DNA of 64,000 bases, from contig NZ_FUWZ01000002.1 in assembly GCF_900167135.1 (NCBI RefSeq), positions 310,001 through 374,000 of the forward strand, read 5' to 3'. Source of the stretch: Chitinophaga eiseniae. Its GTDB lineage: Bacteria; Bacteroidota; Bacteroidia; Chitinophagales; Chitinophagaceae. The first letter of the stretch is position 1, and each line of letters starts with the position of its first letter. The translations under genes were made by a program, and so were the position numbers. Of this stretch, positions 51,735-61,199 are shown piece by piece. A model generated the notes under the pieces. It was given only the letters and a program-made list of their open reading frames with translations. It was not told the DNA's origin and ran no database searches.

Positions 51735-53441
51735 ATGCAAAAACGCTGGACAGTCAAAGCATATCAACCAAACCAGGAAAAAGCACTTCAATCCTCGCTC
51801 CGCATACATCCTTTGCTGTGCCGGCTGCTCGTACAACGGCATGTACACACTTATGAGGCTGCCCGCCAGTTTTTTCGCCCCACGCTCGACGACCTTCATG
51901 ATCCCTGGCTGATGAAGGACATGGACAAAGCCATCTCCCGCATTGAACTGGCATTTTTCCGCCATGAAAAAATACTGATCTACGGAGATTATGATGTGGA
52001 CGGCTGTACAGCTGTAGCCACTGTGTACGCTTTTCTACACAAACTCTACAATAATATCGAGTTTTATATCCCGCACCGGTACCGGGAAGGGTATGGCATT
52101 TCCGCGGAAGGCATCGCCTACGCGCGCGACAACGATTTTAGCCTCGTTATCGCGCTGGACTGTGGCATTAAATCCGTGGAACTGATCGCAACGGCCAAAG
52201 AGATGGGGATTGACTTCATCATCTGCGACCACCACCTGCCCGACGCCATCGTCCCGCCGGCGGTAGCCATCCTCAACCCGAAACAATACGACTGCCCCTA
52301 TCCTTATAAAGAACTGAGCGGCTGCGGCATCGGTTATAAACTGATCTGCGCCTTCGCCCAGAAAAGAGGCATCCCGATGGAAGAGGCCAACCAGTTCCTG
52401 GACCTGGTAGCCACCAGCATTGCGGCCGACATTGTGCCCATGACCGGGGAAAACAGGGTGCTGGCATTTCACGGACTGAAAAAAGTCAACAGCAGCCCAT
52501 TGCCCGGCATCCAGGCACTGATCACCCTCAGCGAACTGAAAGAACAGCTCACCATCTCCAACCTCGTGTTTGTGATTGCCCCGCGCGTGAATGCGGCCGG
52601 GCGGATGGACGACGCCCGCAAGGCGGTAAACCTGTTCATCGAAAATGACGTGGAAAAAGCGGCAGCCATTGCAGCTGTCCTGCATGCCGACAACTTCGAC
52701 CGCAAGGAAATAGACAATACGATCACCCAGGAAGCGGTGTCCCTGCTGCAAAACGACGAATCCGTGGGCCGTAGAAAATCTACGGTATTGTACCAGGCGC
52801 ACTGGCACAAGGGCGTGGTAGGCATCGTAGCCTCCCGGCTGATCGACAAATATTACTACCGCCCCACCATCATTCTCACCCAATCCAACGATGTGGTGGC
52901 CGGCTCAGCCCGGTCGGTGAACGGCTTTAACGTATATGAAGCGATCCATCAGTGTAAAGACCTGCTGGTGAACTACGGCGGCCATTTTTATGCAGCTGGT
53001 ATGACACTGAAACCGGAGAACGTAGCCGCCTTCCAGCAACGCTTTGAAGAAGTGGTGGCCAACAGTATCCGGCCCGACCAACTCGTTCCGGAAATAGTTA
53101 TCGATACGGAGATTTACTTCACTGACATCACACCGGCATTCTATAATATTCTCAAACAGTTTGAGCCACTGGGACCCGACAACCTTCGCCCTGTTTTCCT
53201 GGCCAGGAATATTACCGACACCGGTTATTCCAAACTGGTGAAAGAAGAGCATATCAAATTCTCCGTGAGGCAGGGCCGCAGCGGTCCTACCCTTTCGGGC
53301 ATCGGGTTTTATATGGCCGACAAGTTTCCTATCATCAACAGCAAAAAACCGTTTGATATTGTATTTAATATTGACGAAAACGAATGGAACGGTCAAACCA
53401 CCCTGCAGCTGAAAGTCATTGACATCAGGGCTTCCAATTAA
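51735..53441 (+). CDS. recJ: Single-stranded-DNA-specific exonuclease RecJ
   Basis: RecJ degrades single-stranded DNA 5' to 3' in recombination and mismatch repair. The 568-residue protein has the DHH-family motifs: YGDYDVDGCTAVA (Asp85, Asp87, Asp89), LDCGIKS (Asp142) and ICDHHLPD (Asp165-His166-His167), followed by SGCGIGYKL. The C-terminal DHHA1 part has GHFYAAGMTL-type sequence (YGGHFYAAGM). Complete, with ATG at 51735. It converges on htpG over a strong terminator. Confidence 0.96.
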   Translation: MQKRWTVKAYQPNQEKALQSSLRIHPLLCRLLVQRHVHTYEAARQFFRPTLDDLHDPWLMKDMDKAISRIELAFFRHEKILIYGDYDVDGCTAVATVYAFLHKLYNNIEFYIPHRYREGYGISAEGIAYARDNDFSLVIALDCGIKSVELIATAKEMGIDFIICDHHLPDAIVPPAVAILNPKQYDCPYPYKELSGCGIGYKLICAFAQKRGIPMEEANQFLDLVATSIAADIVPMTGENRVLAFHGLKKVNSSPLPGIQALITLSELKEQLTISNLVFVIAPRVNAAGRMDDARKAVNLFIENDVEKAAAIAAVLHADNFDRKEIDNTITQEAVSLLQNDESVGRRKSTVLYQAHWHKGVVGIVASRLIDKYYYRPTIILTQSNDVVAGSARSVNGFNVYEAIHQCKDLLVNYGGHFYAAGMTLKPENVAAFQQRFEEVVANSIRPDQLVPEIVIDTEIYFTDITPAFYNILKQFEPLGPDNLRPVFLARNITDTGYSKLVKEEHIKFSVRQGRSGPTLSGIGFYMADKFPIINSKKPFDIVFNIDENEWNGQTTLQLKVIDIRASN

Positions 53442-53471
53442 GAACAGGAGTTATACCTATATAATATAAAC

Positions 53472-53507
53472 AAGAAACCCCGGGCGCAAACCCGGGGTTT
53501 CTTTTAT
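53472..53507. terminator. Bidirectional terminator between recJ and htpG
   Basis: AAGAAACCCCGGG (53472-53484) pairs perfectly with CCCGGGGTTTCTT (53491-53503) around CGCAAA, followed by T residues. Confidence 0.93.
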
Positions 53508-53518
53508 GCGGAGGTTTC

Positions 53519-55351
53519 CTATTTTTTTGCACCTGCCATCAGTTCCACGCTTCTGTTGACAAAGGCGGTCAGGTCTGCCCCGGTCAGCAGGTTCTGGGAC
53601 AGCAACGCCAGGTCGGCCAGGTTTTTCACCTGTTTTTCCTGCAACGCATTGTCTTTTTCGTCGAGGATGTTCAGGTATACCGGGTGATTGGCATTGACCG
53701 TCATATTGATTTCGTCGGGCATGGCTGCATACCAGCTCATACCGCCGCCGCCCATGCTGGCCATGTCTTTCATACGGCGCATGAATTCAGGGCGGGTAAC
53801 GATTACCGGTTGTGCTTCAGCATTCAGGCCTTTCAGTTCCACTTTGATGTTCGGCTGCGTTACCTGCGCAGTGAAGATTTCCTTCAGTTTACCTTCCTGA
53901 TCTTCTGTCAGTACGGTGTTATTGTTCTCATCTTTATCAATCAGGTTATCGGCGATGTCAGCGTCCACCCGGGTAAACTGTATGTTCTCCCACTTCGGTT
54001 CGATGTTGCTGATGAAGGCGGCATCCACCAGGGTCTCCATTTTTATTACGATAAACCCTTTGTTTTTAGCAGCTTGCACATAGCTGTCCTGTTGCACCGG
54101 GTTGGTAGCGTACAGCACCACCAGTTTGCCTTCTTTATTGGTTTGCAGTGCCTCCGCAGCGGCTTTATATTCTTCACGGGTGTAAAAAGTGCCACCATCC
54201 ACGTTTTCGAGCACGAGGAACTTGTTGGCTTTGTCCATGAATTTATCATCGGTCATCATGCCGTATTTTACGAACAGGCCGATGGATTCCCATTTCTCTT
54301 CAAAACCTTTGCGGTCGTTACGGAACATTTCGTCCAGTTTGTCCGCTACTTTTTTGGTGATGTGGGCGTTGATTTTTTTCACGTTGGGGTCGCCCTGGAG
54401 GTAGCTGCGGCTTACGTTCAGCGGGATATCCGGGCTGTCGATCACACCATGCAGCAGCATCAGGAATTCCGGTACGATGTCTTTTACTTCATCGGTCACG
54501 TATACCTGGTTGGAGTACAGGTTGATTTTATCTTTCTGTATTTCGTAGCTCTTCGTGATTTTCGGGAAGTAGAGGATACCGGTGAGGCTGAACGGATAGT
54601 CTACGTTCAGGTGGATCCAGAACAGCGGTGGTTCTGCAAAGGGATATAATTCTTTGTAGAAATTCTGGTAGTCTTCCGTTGTCAGTTCGCTGGGCTTTTT
54701 CGTCCATGCGGGGTTGGTGTTGTTGATCTGCTGATCTTCGAATTTAACCGGTACCGGCAGGAATTTACAGAACTTGGTGAGGATGGAACGGATGCGGCCT
54801 TCGTCCAGGAATTCTTCACTTTCCTCGTTGATATGCATCACGATTTCAGTGCCTCTTTCTTCTTTGGTTACTTCCTCCAGTTCATATTCCGGGCTGCCGT
54901 CGCATTCCCAGCGTACAGCTGCTGCGCCGTCTTTCCATGATTTGCTGAAGATTTCCACCTTGCTGCTCACCATGAAAGAAGAGTAAAAGCCGAGGCCGAA
55001 ATGGCCGATGATGTTGGTCCCGCTCTCCTGGCCTTTGTATTTTTTCAGAAACTCTTCCGCCCCGGAAAAAGCTACCTGGTTGATGTATTTATCTACTTCT
55101 TCAGCAGTCATACCAATGCCATGATCGGCAATGGTGATCGTCTTTTTTTCTTTGTCCAGTCTTACTTCAATGTCAATATTGCCCAGTTCGCCCTTGTATT
55201 CGCCGACGCTGGCCAGGGTCCTCAGTTTCTGCGTAGCATCCACCGCGTTGCTTACCAGCTCGCGGATAAAGATTTCGTGGTCTGAGTAGAGGAATTTTTT
55301 GATGATGGGGAAAATGTTCTCTGTTTGAACACGTATTGCTCCTTTTTGCAT
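53519..55351 (-). CDS. htpG: Molecular chaperone HtpG (Hsp90)
   Basis: ATP-dependent dimeric chaperone of the cytoplasm. The 610-residue protein has the GHKL ATPase domain: ELVSNAVDATQKLR (Asn35, Asp38), IADHGIGMT (Asp76) and NIIGHFGLGFYSSF (around 114-127). The middle domain follows with the catalytic Arg in DIPLNVSRSYLQGD. The family's full length is reached. It is a single-gene unit, convergent with recJ. Confidence 0.96.
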   Translation of the reverse strand: MQKGAIRVQTENIFPIIKKFLYSDHEIFIRELVSNAVDATQKLRTLASVGEYKGELGNIDIEVRLDKEKKTITIADHGIGMTAEEVDKYINQVAFSGAEEFLKKYKGQESGTNIIGHFGLGFYSSFMVSSKVEIFSKSWKDGAAAVRWECDGSPEYELEEVTKEERGTEIVMHINEESEEFLDEGRIRSILTKFCKFLPVPVKFEDQQINNTNPAWTKKPSELTTEDYQNFYKELYPFAEPPLFWIHLNVDYPFSLTGILYFPKITKSYEIQKDKINLYSNQVYVTDEVKDIVPEFLMLLHGVIDSPDIPLNVSRSYLQGDPNVKKINAHITKKVADKLDEMFRNDRKGFEEKWESIGLFVKYGMMTDDKFMDKANKFLVLENVDGGTFYTREEYKAAAEALQTNKEGKLVVLYATNPVQQDSYVQAAKNKGFIVIKMETLVDAAFISNIEPKWENIQFTRVDADIADNLIDKDENNNTVLTEDQEGKLKEIFTAQVTQPNIKVELKGLNAEAQPVIVTRPEFMRRMKDMASMGGGGMSWYAAMPDEINMTVNANHPVYLNILDEKDNALQEKQVKNLADLALLSQNLLTGADLTAFVNRSVELMAGAKK

Positions 55352-55619
55352 TGATTATCTGATTTTTTCTGCTCACTTTTTTCAAACGATATGCCAGTCG
55401 GGTGCAGGCTGACAAGATGTCAATCATCGTATGAAATTTTACCCGATATACAACCATATTCACTACAGCAACAATAACATTCAATAAAAAACCAATATTA
55501 TTAATCTCCTTTAATTAACATATAAATCATATAAAAACATTTTCAGGCGGCGGCAATTTAGTAGATTTAGATAACCAAAATACTGAATCTGACCCCCTTT
55601 TTAATCTTAATTCTAATCT

Positions 55620-58600
55620 ATGAGTAGACCTTTACGTTATCTTTTTCTTTTACTGGCCTTTATTTACAGTGGCGGCGCGGCAGCGCAGACGCAGCCACAG
55701 CCGCGACCGTTGCCCTACCAGGAGAATTTCGACGCGCTGTCGGCCGCTTCCACCGTATATCCTGACGGGTGGCAGGGCTGGACACTGAGCGGTTCTCCCG
55801 GCAGTAATTTCAACACGGCGGCGCCATCGGCAGACAAGGCGCTGACGTCCAATGGCAGCGCCTCCGGTACGGCCAACGGCGTATACAACTACAGCGGCAA
55901 GCTCGGGTTCCTGAACAGCGGTTCCGTGGACAACTCACTGGTACTGGCGATAAACACCGGCGGACAGGTGAATGTCACTGTCAGTTATGACGCGATGACT
56001 ATCAGGAATCCATACGATGGTAACAGCAATACCCGTATTAATGAAATGGGGCTGCAGTATCGTATAGGCGCCGCCGGTAGTTTCATTAACGTCAGCGGCA
56101 CGACGTACCAGAACAATACCGTTACCCAGACAGGGTCTGGCATTACACAACCACAGCAGCCGCTGGCCATCAGCATCGTTTTACCCGCTGAATGCAACAA
56201 TCAACCGCTGGTGCAGCTGCGCTGGGTAAACCGGCAGATCAGCGGCGCCGGCTCCCGGCCGTCCTTTGCGGTAGACAACATCGTTGTGGCCGGCGCCGGC
56301 GCAGATGTCACACCACCTGTGGTCACCAGCCTCGCACCTGCGAACCAGTCGGCCGACGTATCCCCGGCCACGCCCCTGCAAATCATCTTCAGCGAAACGG
56401 TGGCAGCCAACGAGGGCCGTCTTTACCTGCATAACAGCAGCAGCGGTCAAACCGACACGTTTGCCATTGGTCACCCTGCCCTTGCCATCAGCAATCATCA
56501 GCTCACGCTGAATAAAATACTGCATCCCTACAGCAGTTACTATGTCACTATTGACAGTGCCCTGGTGAAAGACCTCTCCGGCAATGACTTTGCCGGTATG
56601 GCCGACAGTACGCAATGGCGTTTCAGCACCGGCGCACAACAGCTGAATTTCGACTTTAACAACTGCGCGCCTGCCGGCAGCACTATGCTGAGCGGCGGCT
56701 TTAGCCAATACAGCGTCACCGGCGCACAGACATGGGCCTGCACCACTTTCGGACAAAATAACAGTAACGGTGTGCAGATCAATGGTTTCAGCGGAGGCGC
56801 CCAGGACAATGAAGACTGGTTGATATCACCGGCTTTTGACCTGACGGGTTTCCAGGTGCCGCTGCTTCATTTCAGCAGTCGCACCGCCTTTACCGGTCCG
56901 GCCCTTGTGCTGAAAGTATCTACCGATTACAGCGGCAGCGGCGATCCCCGCAGCGCCACCTGGCATACGCTGAACGGCCGCTTCCCCGCTACCGGCAGCG
57001 ACGTATGGACCAGCAGCAACGGCATTAACCTTGCCGGTCACAAAGCAGCCAGTGTTTACATTGCTTTTGTATACACGTCCTCTCCCGCCTTGCAGGCAGC
57101 CCGCTGGACCATCGACGACTTCGGACTGAAAGACACCACGGCAACGCCTGCGCCCACCCTCACCAGCAGTCCGGCCGCCATTGATTTCGACTATGTAAAA
57201 TCCGGTCAGGCGTCCGTTCCGCAACAGGTCAGCTATTGGGCCAACGACTTCACCGGCGATCTGCACATCAGTGCGCCGGCTGGTTTCCGGTTGTCTGCCG
57301 ACAGCAATACTTACAGCACCCAGCTGACCATCCCGCAGACGACGCTCAACGCGGGTCCGCAGCAGCTATGGGTAAAATTCGTTCCCACCGCCGCCAACAC
57401 GACGTACAACGGTACACTGTCCTTCAGCGCGCCCGGCTTCAGCGACAACCATATCCGTTTGAGCGGCACTTCCCTGCGCTCCCTGAAAGTGGTGAACTGG
57501 AATATTGAATGGTTTGGCAGCCCGGCGCAGAACCCGGCCAATGACAGTTTACAGCAGGCCAACGTGACCCGCATCATGCAATACCTCGACGCTGATGTTT
57601 TTGCGCTGGCGGAAGTGGTGGATACCGCCCGTTTCCGGGCTGTCGTGAGCCAGTTGCCAGGCTATAGTTATGTCATGTCCGATTTTAGTTCCTATGCCGA
57701 TAGTCTCACTGATGTGGACTATGCGCTGGCGCAAAAACTGGCTTTTGTGTATAAGACATCCGTTATCCGCAAGATCCGCACCTATGGCGTATTACGCCAG
57801 GGCGGCAGCAGCACGGCTTATTACAACTGGTCGTCCGGCCGCTTTCCTTACCTGATGGAGGCGACCGCCAAACTGGATAATGATTCCGCCCGGATCAACT
57901 TTATATTACTGCACGCCAAGGCCAATACCGGCACCAAACCTGAAAAACTGGTTTCCTGGGACCGCCGGAAGAACGGGGCCAAAGAGCTAAAAGACACGCT
58001 GGATGCGCAGTATCCTTACAATAACCTGATCGTGCTGGGCGATTTCAACGATGACCTGGCCCGGACCATCACCACAGAAAGGGCTCCGGACACTACGACC
58101 TCTTATATTGATTTTATGAATGACACCCTGCATTACAAGCCGTTGACCTTACCGCTGAGCCTTGCAGGGGAACGTTCCACCGCCAGCTTCTCTTCGGTGA
58201 TCGATAATGTGATCGGGTCTGACGAGACCGGCGTAGCCTACCTGCCCGGCTCCGCGAGGGTACTGCAGCAGGTGCAGCAGCTGGTGAGCAGTTACAGTTC
58301 CACCACCACCGACCACTATCCGGTATTAAGCCGTTACGATCTGCGGATACTGGGCAATCCGTTGCCGCTGAACAGTTTCGAAGCCAAAGCCGATGGCGGC
58401 AAGGTGCAGCTTACCTGGAATACGCCTTATGAAATCAATAGCGGCACCTTTGTGATAGAGCGTTCCCGCAACCTGGTACATTTTACGCCGGTAGACACCC
58501 TGGCCGCCTATGGCACTACCGGGGAAGCACATGCCTACCTGTGGTATGACGATGCCCCCTGGCCGGGTATAGCCCAATACCGGTTAAAATACACAGGACT

Positions 58601-58907
58601 GGACGGTACCGTTAAATACAGCCCCGCGAAAACAGTGTGGCTGACAGGCAAGGACCTGTGGTGGCGGTTCTGGTGGTGTATCCTGGGCCATCAGCTGCAG
58701 TACTGGATTGACTGGGGCAAGAACGGACCGGCAGCGATACAGCTGATCGATATGCAAGGCAGAGTTCGCCATCAGGAACAGACCACGCTGATCAAGGGTA
58801 AAAACACCCGGTCGCTGGATGTGAGCCGGTTGCCGGCAGGTGTCTATTTTCTGCGGGTACAGTCCGGCCTGGACGTGCAGGTAACGAAAGTGATGGTAAA
58901 CCCGTAA
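55620..58907 (+). CDS. Secreted endonuclease/exonuclease/phosphatase-domain protein with T9SS sorting domain
   Basis: A 1095-residue exported protein, likely sent through T9SS. Domains: signal peptide (1-22), beta-rich domain (about 30-225), Ig-like SbsA-type domain (about 230-340; PPVVTSLAPANQSADVSP), choice-of-anchor-like jelly roll (about 345-510), a further beta domain (about 515-615), then an EEP nuclease/phosphatase domain (about 620-905) with VNWNIEWFG (626), LGDFNDD (807) and DHYPVLS (898). The C-terminus (about 1030-1095, IQLIDMQGRVRH to LPAGVYFLRVQSG) is a T9SS type A sorting domain. The Trp-rich start of that domain seems out of frame. Substrate (DNA, RNA or phosphoester) unknown. 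Confidence 0.85.
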   Translation: MSRPLRYLFLLLAFIYSGGAAAQTQPQPRPLPYQENFDALSAASTVYPDGWQGWTLSGSPGSNFNTAAPSADKALTSNGSASGTANGVYNYSGKLGFLNSGSVDNSLVLAINTGGQVNVTVSYDAMTIRNPYDGNSNTRINEMGLQYRIGAAGSFINVSGTTYQNNTVTQTGSGITQPQQPLAISIVLPAECNNQPLVQLRWVNRQISGAGSRPSFAVDNIVVAGAGADVTPPVVTSLAPANQSADVSPATPLQIIFSETVAANEGRLYLHNSSSGQTDTFAIGHPALAISNHQLTLNKILHPYSSYYVTIDSALVKDLSGNDFAGMADSTQWRFSTGAQQLNFDFNNCAPAGSTMLSGGFSQYSVTGAQTWACTTFGQNNSNGVQINGFSGGAQDNEDWLISPAFDLTGFQVPLLHFSSRTAFTGPALVLKVSTDYSGSGDPRSATWHTLNGRFPATGSDVWTSSNGINLAGHKAASVYIAFVYTSSPALQAARWTIDDFGLKDTTATPAPTLTSSPAAIDFDYVKSGQASVPQQVSYWANDFTGDLHISAPAGFRLSADSNTYSTQLTIPQTTLNAGPQQLWVKFVPTAANTTYNGTLSFSAPGFSDNHIRLSGTSLRSLKVVNWNIEWFGSPAQNPANDSLQQANVTRIMQYLDADVFALAEVVDTARFRAVVSQLPGYSYVMSDFSSYADSLTDVDYALAQKLAFVYKTSVIRKIRTYGVLRQGGSSTAYYNWSSGRFPYLMEATAKLDNDSARINFILLHAKANTGTKPEKLVSWDRRKNGAKELKDTLDAQYPYNNLIVLGDFNDDLARTITTERAPDTTTSYIDFMNDTLHYKPLTLPLSLAGERSTASFSSVIDNVIGSDETGVAYLPGSARVLQQVQQLVSSYSSTTTDHYPVLSRYDLRILGNPLPLNSFEAKADGGKVQLTWNTPYEINSGTFVIERSRNLVHFTPVDTLAAYGTTGEAHAYLWYDDAPWPGIAQYRLKYTGLDGTVKYSPAKTVWLTGKDLWWRFWWCILGHQLQYWIDWGKNGPAAIQLIDMQGRVRHQEQTTLIKGKNTRSLDVSRLPAGVYFLRVQSGLDVQVTKVMVNP

Positions 58908-58928
58908 TATTTTTCAGACAGCCTGTTG

Positions 58929-58965
58929 AAAACAGCCGTTCCGGTAGTACCGGAACGGCTGTTTT
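58929..58965 (+). terminator. Terminator after the secreted nuclease-like gene
   Basis: An 18-bp perfect stem (58929-58946 with 58948-58965; core ACAGCCGTTCCGGTA) ends in TTTT. It separates the gene from the rpsF operon. Confidence 0.9.
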
Positions 58966-59062
58966 ATTATTGACTTACAATATTTTATACATTAAGAAGG
59001 AGAAAAGACAAGATATTTAGGGATTAAAAGTCAGCAGCACGCGGAAATTATCAATAGTTCTG

Positions 59063-59070
59063 TATCTTTG
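59063..59070 (+). promoter_or_regulatory. Promoter minus-7 box of rpsF-rpsR-rplI
   Basis: TATCTTTG matches TAnnTTTG exactly and lies 42 bp before the rpsF ATG, giving a leader of about 39 nt. No clear TTTG is seen at minus 33. Confidence 0.65.
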
Positions 59071-59112
59071 CACTCCAATTTTTTTTATTTAAAACCATTT
59101 AAACAGGGAATT

Positions 59113-59463
59113 ATGAACTACGAATTGATGGTGATCTTTACCCCTGTGCTTTCTGAGGACGAATACAAAGCGGCTCAGAAAAAATTCGCTGACCTCGTTA
59201 AAGAGAACGGCGGAAATGTAACGCACGAAAATCCCTGGGGATTAAGATCACTGGCGTATCCTATCCGGAAAAAGACTACAGGCATGTACCTGGTTCTGGA
59301 ATACAGTGCGCCATCCGACCTCAATGAGAAGCTGAAAATCCAGCTTAACCGTGATGAAAATGTATTACGCCACATGATCACTGCGCTCGACAAACACGCT
59401 GTTGAGTACAACAACCGCAAAAGACATGGTGTAAATGCAGAATCTAAAACCACTGAAGCTTAA
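59113..59463 (+). CDS. rpsF: Small ribosomal subunit protein bS6
   Basis: Ribosomal protein S6 of the 30S platform, partner of S18. The 116-residue protein begins [20 protein letters not shown] and contains [24 protein letters not shown], typical of S6. The ATG at 59113 is chosen; an upstream in-frame start at 59068 lies within the promoter region and adds residues foreign to the family. First gene of the rpsF-rpsR-rplI operon, 5 bp before rpsR. No ssb gene lies between, as is normal in Bacteroidota. Confidence 0.97.
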   Translation: MNYELMVIFTPVLSEDEYKAAQKKFADLVKENGGNVTHENPWGLRSLAYPIRKKTTGMYLVLEYSAPSDLNEKLKIQLNRDENVLRHMITALDKHAVEYNNRKRHGVNAESKTTEA

Positions 59464-59468
59464 TTATT

Positions 59469-59744
59469 ATGGCAGTTAAACCAAAAAAACAAGAAATTAA
59501 GTACTTAACAGCCGTAAAAACTGAGAAACGTCAGAAGAAATACTGCCGTTTCAAGAAAATGGGCATCAGGTACGTAGATTACAAAGACGGTGAGTTTTTG
59601 AAGAAATTTTTGAACGACCAGGGTAAAATGTTACCCCGCCGTATCACAGGTAACTCCCTGAAATTTCAGCGTAAAGTAGCCCAGGCTATTAAGAAAGCTC
59701 GTCAAATGGCTTTATTGCCTTATGTTACTGACCTTTTAAAGTAA
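59469..59744 (+). CDS. rpsR: Small ribosomal subunit protein bS18
   Basis: S18 forms a heterodimer with S6 on 16S rRNA. The 91-residue protein has [18 protein letters not shown], followed by [20 protein letters not shown] and the basic C-terminal helix [14 protein letters not shown]. Tight spacing to rpsF (5 bp) and rplI (6 bp) shows one operon. Confidence 0.97.
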   Translation: MAVKPKKQEIKYLTAVKTEKRQKKYCRFKKMGIRYVDYKDGEFLKKFLNDQGKMLPRRITGNSLKFQRKVAQAIKKARQMALLPYVTDLLK

Positions 59745-59750
59745 GAAGTT

Positions 59751-60197
59751 ATGCAAATTATCTTAATACAAGACGTAGATAACCTGGGTCAGAAGAATGA
59801 ACTGGTTAACGTAAAGAATGGTTACGCCAGGAACTTCCTGATTCCGCAGAAATTCGCGGTAGAAGCAAGTCCTTCCAACATGAAGCAACTGCAGGAACGC
59901 CTGAAAGTGCAGAAAGTGAAAGAAGAGAAACTGCTGGCTGAAATCGCGAAAGTGGTGGAAGTACTGAAAGCTTCTCCTGTTAAAATCGGCGCTAAAACCG
60001 GTACTTCCGGTAAAATCTTCGGTAGCGTTACCGGTGTTCAGATTGCCCGTGCGATCAAAGAACAGAAAGGTTACGAAATTGACCGTCGCCGCATCCACAT
60101 CCTGGATGATGTAAAAGAATTAGGTACTTACAAAGCACGCCTGGATTTCGGTAAAGGCAACGAAACCGAAATGGAGTTTGAAGTAGTGGCTGAGTAG
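59751..60197 (+). CDS. rplI: Large ribosomal subunit protein bL9
   Basis: L9 binds 23S rRNA domain V near the L1 stalk. The 148-residue protein has the N-terminal signature GQKNELVNVKNGYARNFLIP, the long connecting helix (about 40-75) and the C-terminal domain with IFGSVTGVQIARAIKEQKGYE. It ends the operon, followed by a strong terminator. Confidence 0.97.
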   Translation: MQIILIQDVDNLGQKNELVNVKNGYARNFLIPQKFAVEASPSNMKQLQERLKVQKVKEEKLLAEIAKVVEVLKASPVKIGAKTGTSGKIFGSVTGVQIARAIKEQKGYEIDRRRIHILDDVKELGTYKARLDFGKGNETEMEFEVVAE

Positions 60198-60226
60198 TAT
60201 TTTCCGGACACCCGGAATAAAATATT

Positions 60227-60258
60227 TCCCGGACTGGTGACAGTCCGGGATTTTTTTT
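60227..60258 (+). terminator. Terminator of the rpsF-rpsR-rplI operon
   Basis: TCCCGGACTG (60227-60236) pairs with CAGTCCGGGA (60241-60250) around GTGA, followed by eight T residues. Confidence 0.95.
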
Positions 60259-60293
60259 GTTACTTTCATACATCACCTATTTCCGCCATTTGT

Positions 60294-61166
60294 ATGACAA
60301 AGTATCTCTACTGTTTGCTGATACCCATCCTCTTCACTGCCTGCAGTACCCACCGGGCTAAAAAAGCACCCGTGCGGCTGACCGCCATCACCATACATGG
60401 TGACAGTATCCCGCAGTATACTTTTCAATACGATTCGACCGGACATCTCCTTAAACTGGTGAAACATTACAGCCGCCAGGACACCAACGTCACCACCTTT
60501 TTCTACGACAGCTTCCACCGCCTTACCGGTATGGAATCGGCCATGGAAAGCCATCAACAGAAAACACTGGTACAAACCGCCACTGTAAAGGCATGGGATG
60601 CGCTGGGCAATATCACGGAAGTACAATATTTCGCGGCAGACAGTACCCCTTTACGTACCGCCCGCCTCGCCTGGAAAAAAGGAATGCCCTCCGCTCTGAA
60701 GTACATCGACTCATCGCAGGCTATGAGCTGGAACTATACCGACGGCAACCCCGACTGGAAAAGCATCTGTACAGACACTTTTACCGGTCAGCATCAGGAT
60801 ACCGGTTTTTATGTGCGCTCCGCCCGGTATGAATGGGACGATACCATCAACCCGCTGCGGCCGCTGGCCAACCAGCTGGTGCTGGGCCCCGGGATCGCGC
60901 CGGTACTGGAACCAACACCGATGCCCAACCTGGCCACCTTCCTGCTACCGGTAAGTACCAACAATCCTACGCTGATCAAAATGGACGAACAACAAACGGC
61001 CGTTTACAAAAGCACCTCCCAGCAATATTATCGTAACACCACCGTGCAGTTCTTCTACGCCTATAGAGATGGCTATCCGCAAAGAGCCCGTGTACACCTG
61101 CATTGTGAAGGATACACCAAACTCGGGTCAGATACCCAGGTGAATCTCGACTACATCTACCAATAA
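60294..61166 (+). CDS. Uncharacterised lipoprotein with YD-like repeats
   Basis: A 290-residue predicted lipoprotein with lipobox LFTAC (Cys17). The mature part has YTFQYDSTGHLLKLVKH and TTFFYDSFHRLTGME, which resemble the YD/RHS-type beta repeats of cell-surface proteins, and a further GNITEVQYF strand. No catalytic motif is seen. ATG 60294 is chosen since it begins the signal sequence; a GTG at 60237 lies within the preceding terminator. Function unknown; 33 bp before the rhomboid gene and perhaps co-transcribed. Confidence 0.7.
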   Translation: MTKYLYCLLIPILFTACSTHRAKKAPVRLTAITIHGDSIPQYTFQYDSTGHLLKLVKHYSRQDTNVTTFFYDSFHRLTGMESAMESHQQKTLVQTATVKAWDALGNITEVQYFAADSTPLRTARLAWKKGMPSALKYIDSSQAMSWNYTDGNPDWKSICTDTFTGQHQDTGFYVRSARYEWDDTINPLRPLANQLVLGPGIAPVLEPTPMPNLATFLLPVSTNNPTLIKMDEQQTAVYKSTSQQYYRNTTVQFFYAYRDGYPQRARVHLHCEGYTKLGSDTQVNLDYIYQ

Positions 61167-61199
61167 ACCCATTCACGAATTATCCGTACCTTTTAACGG

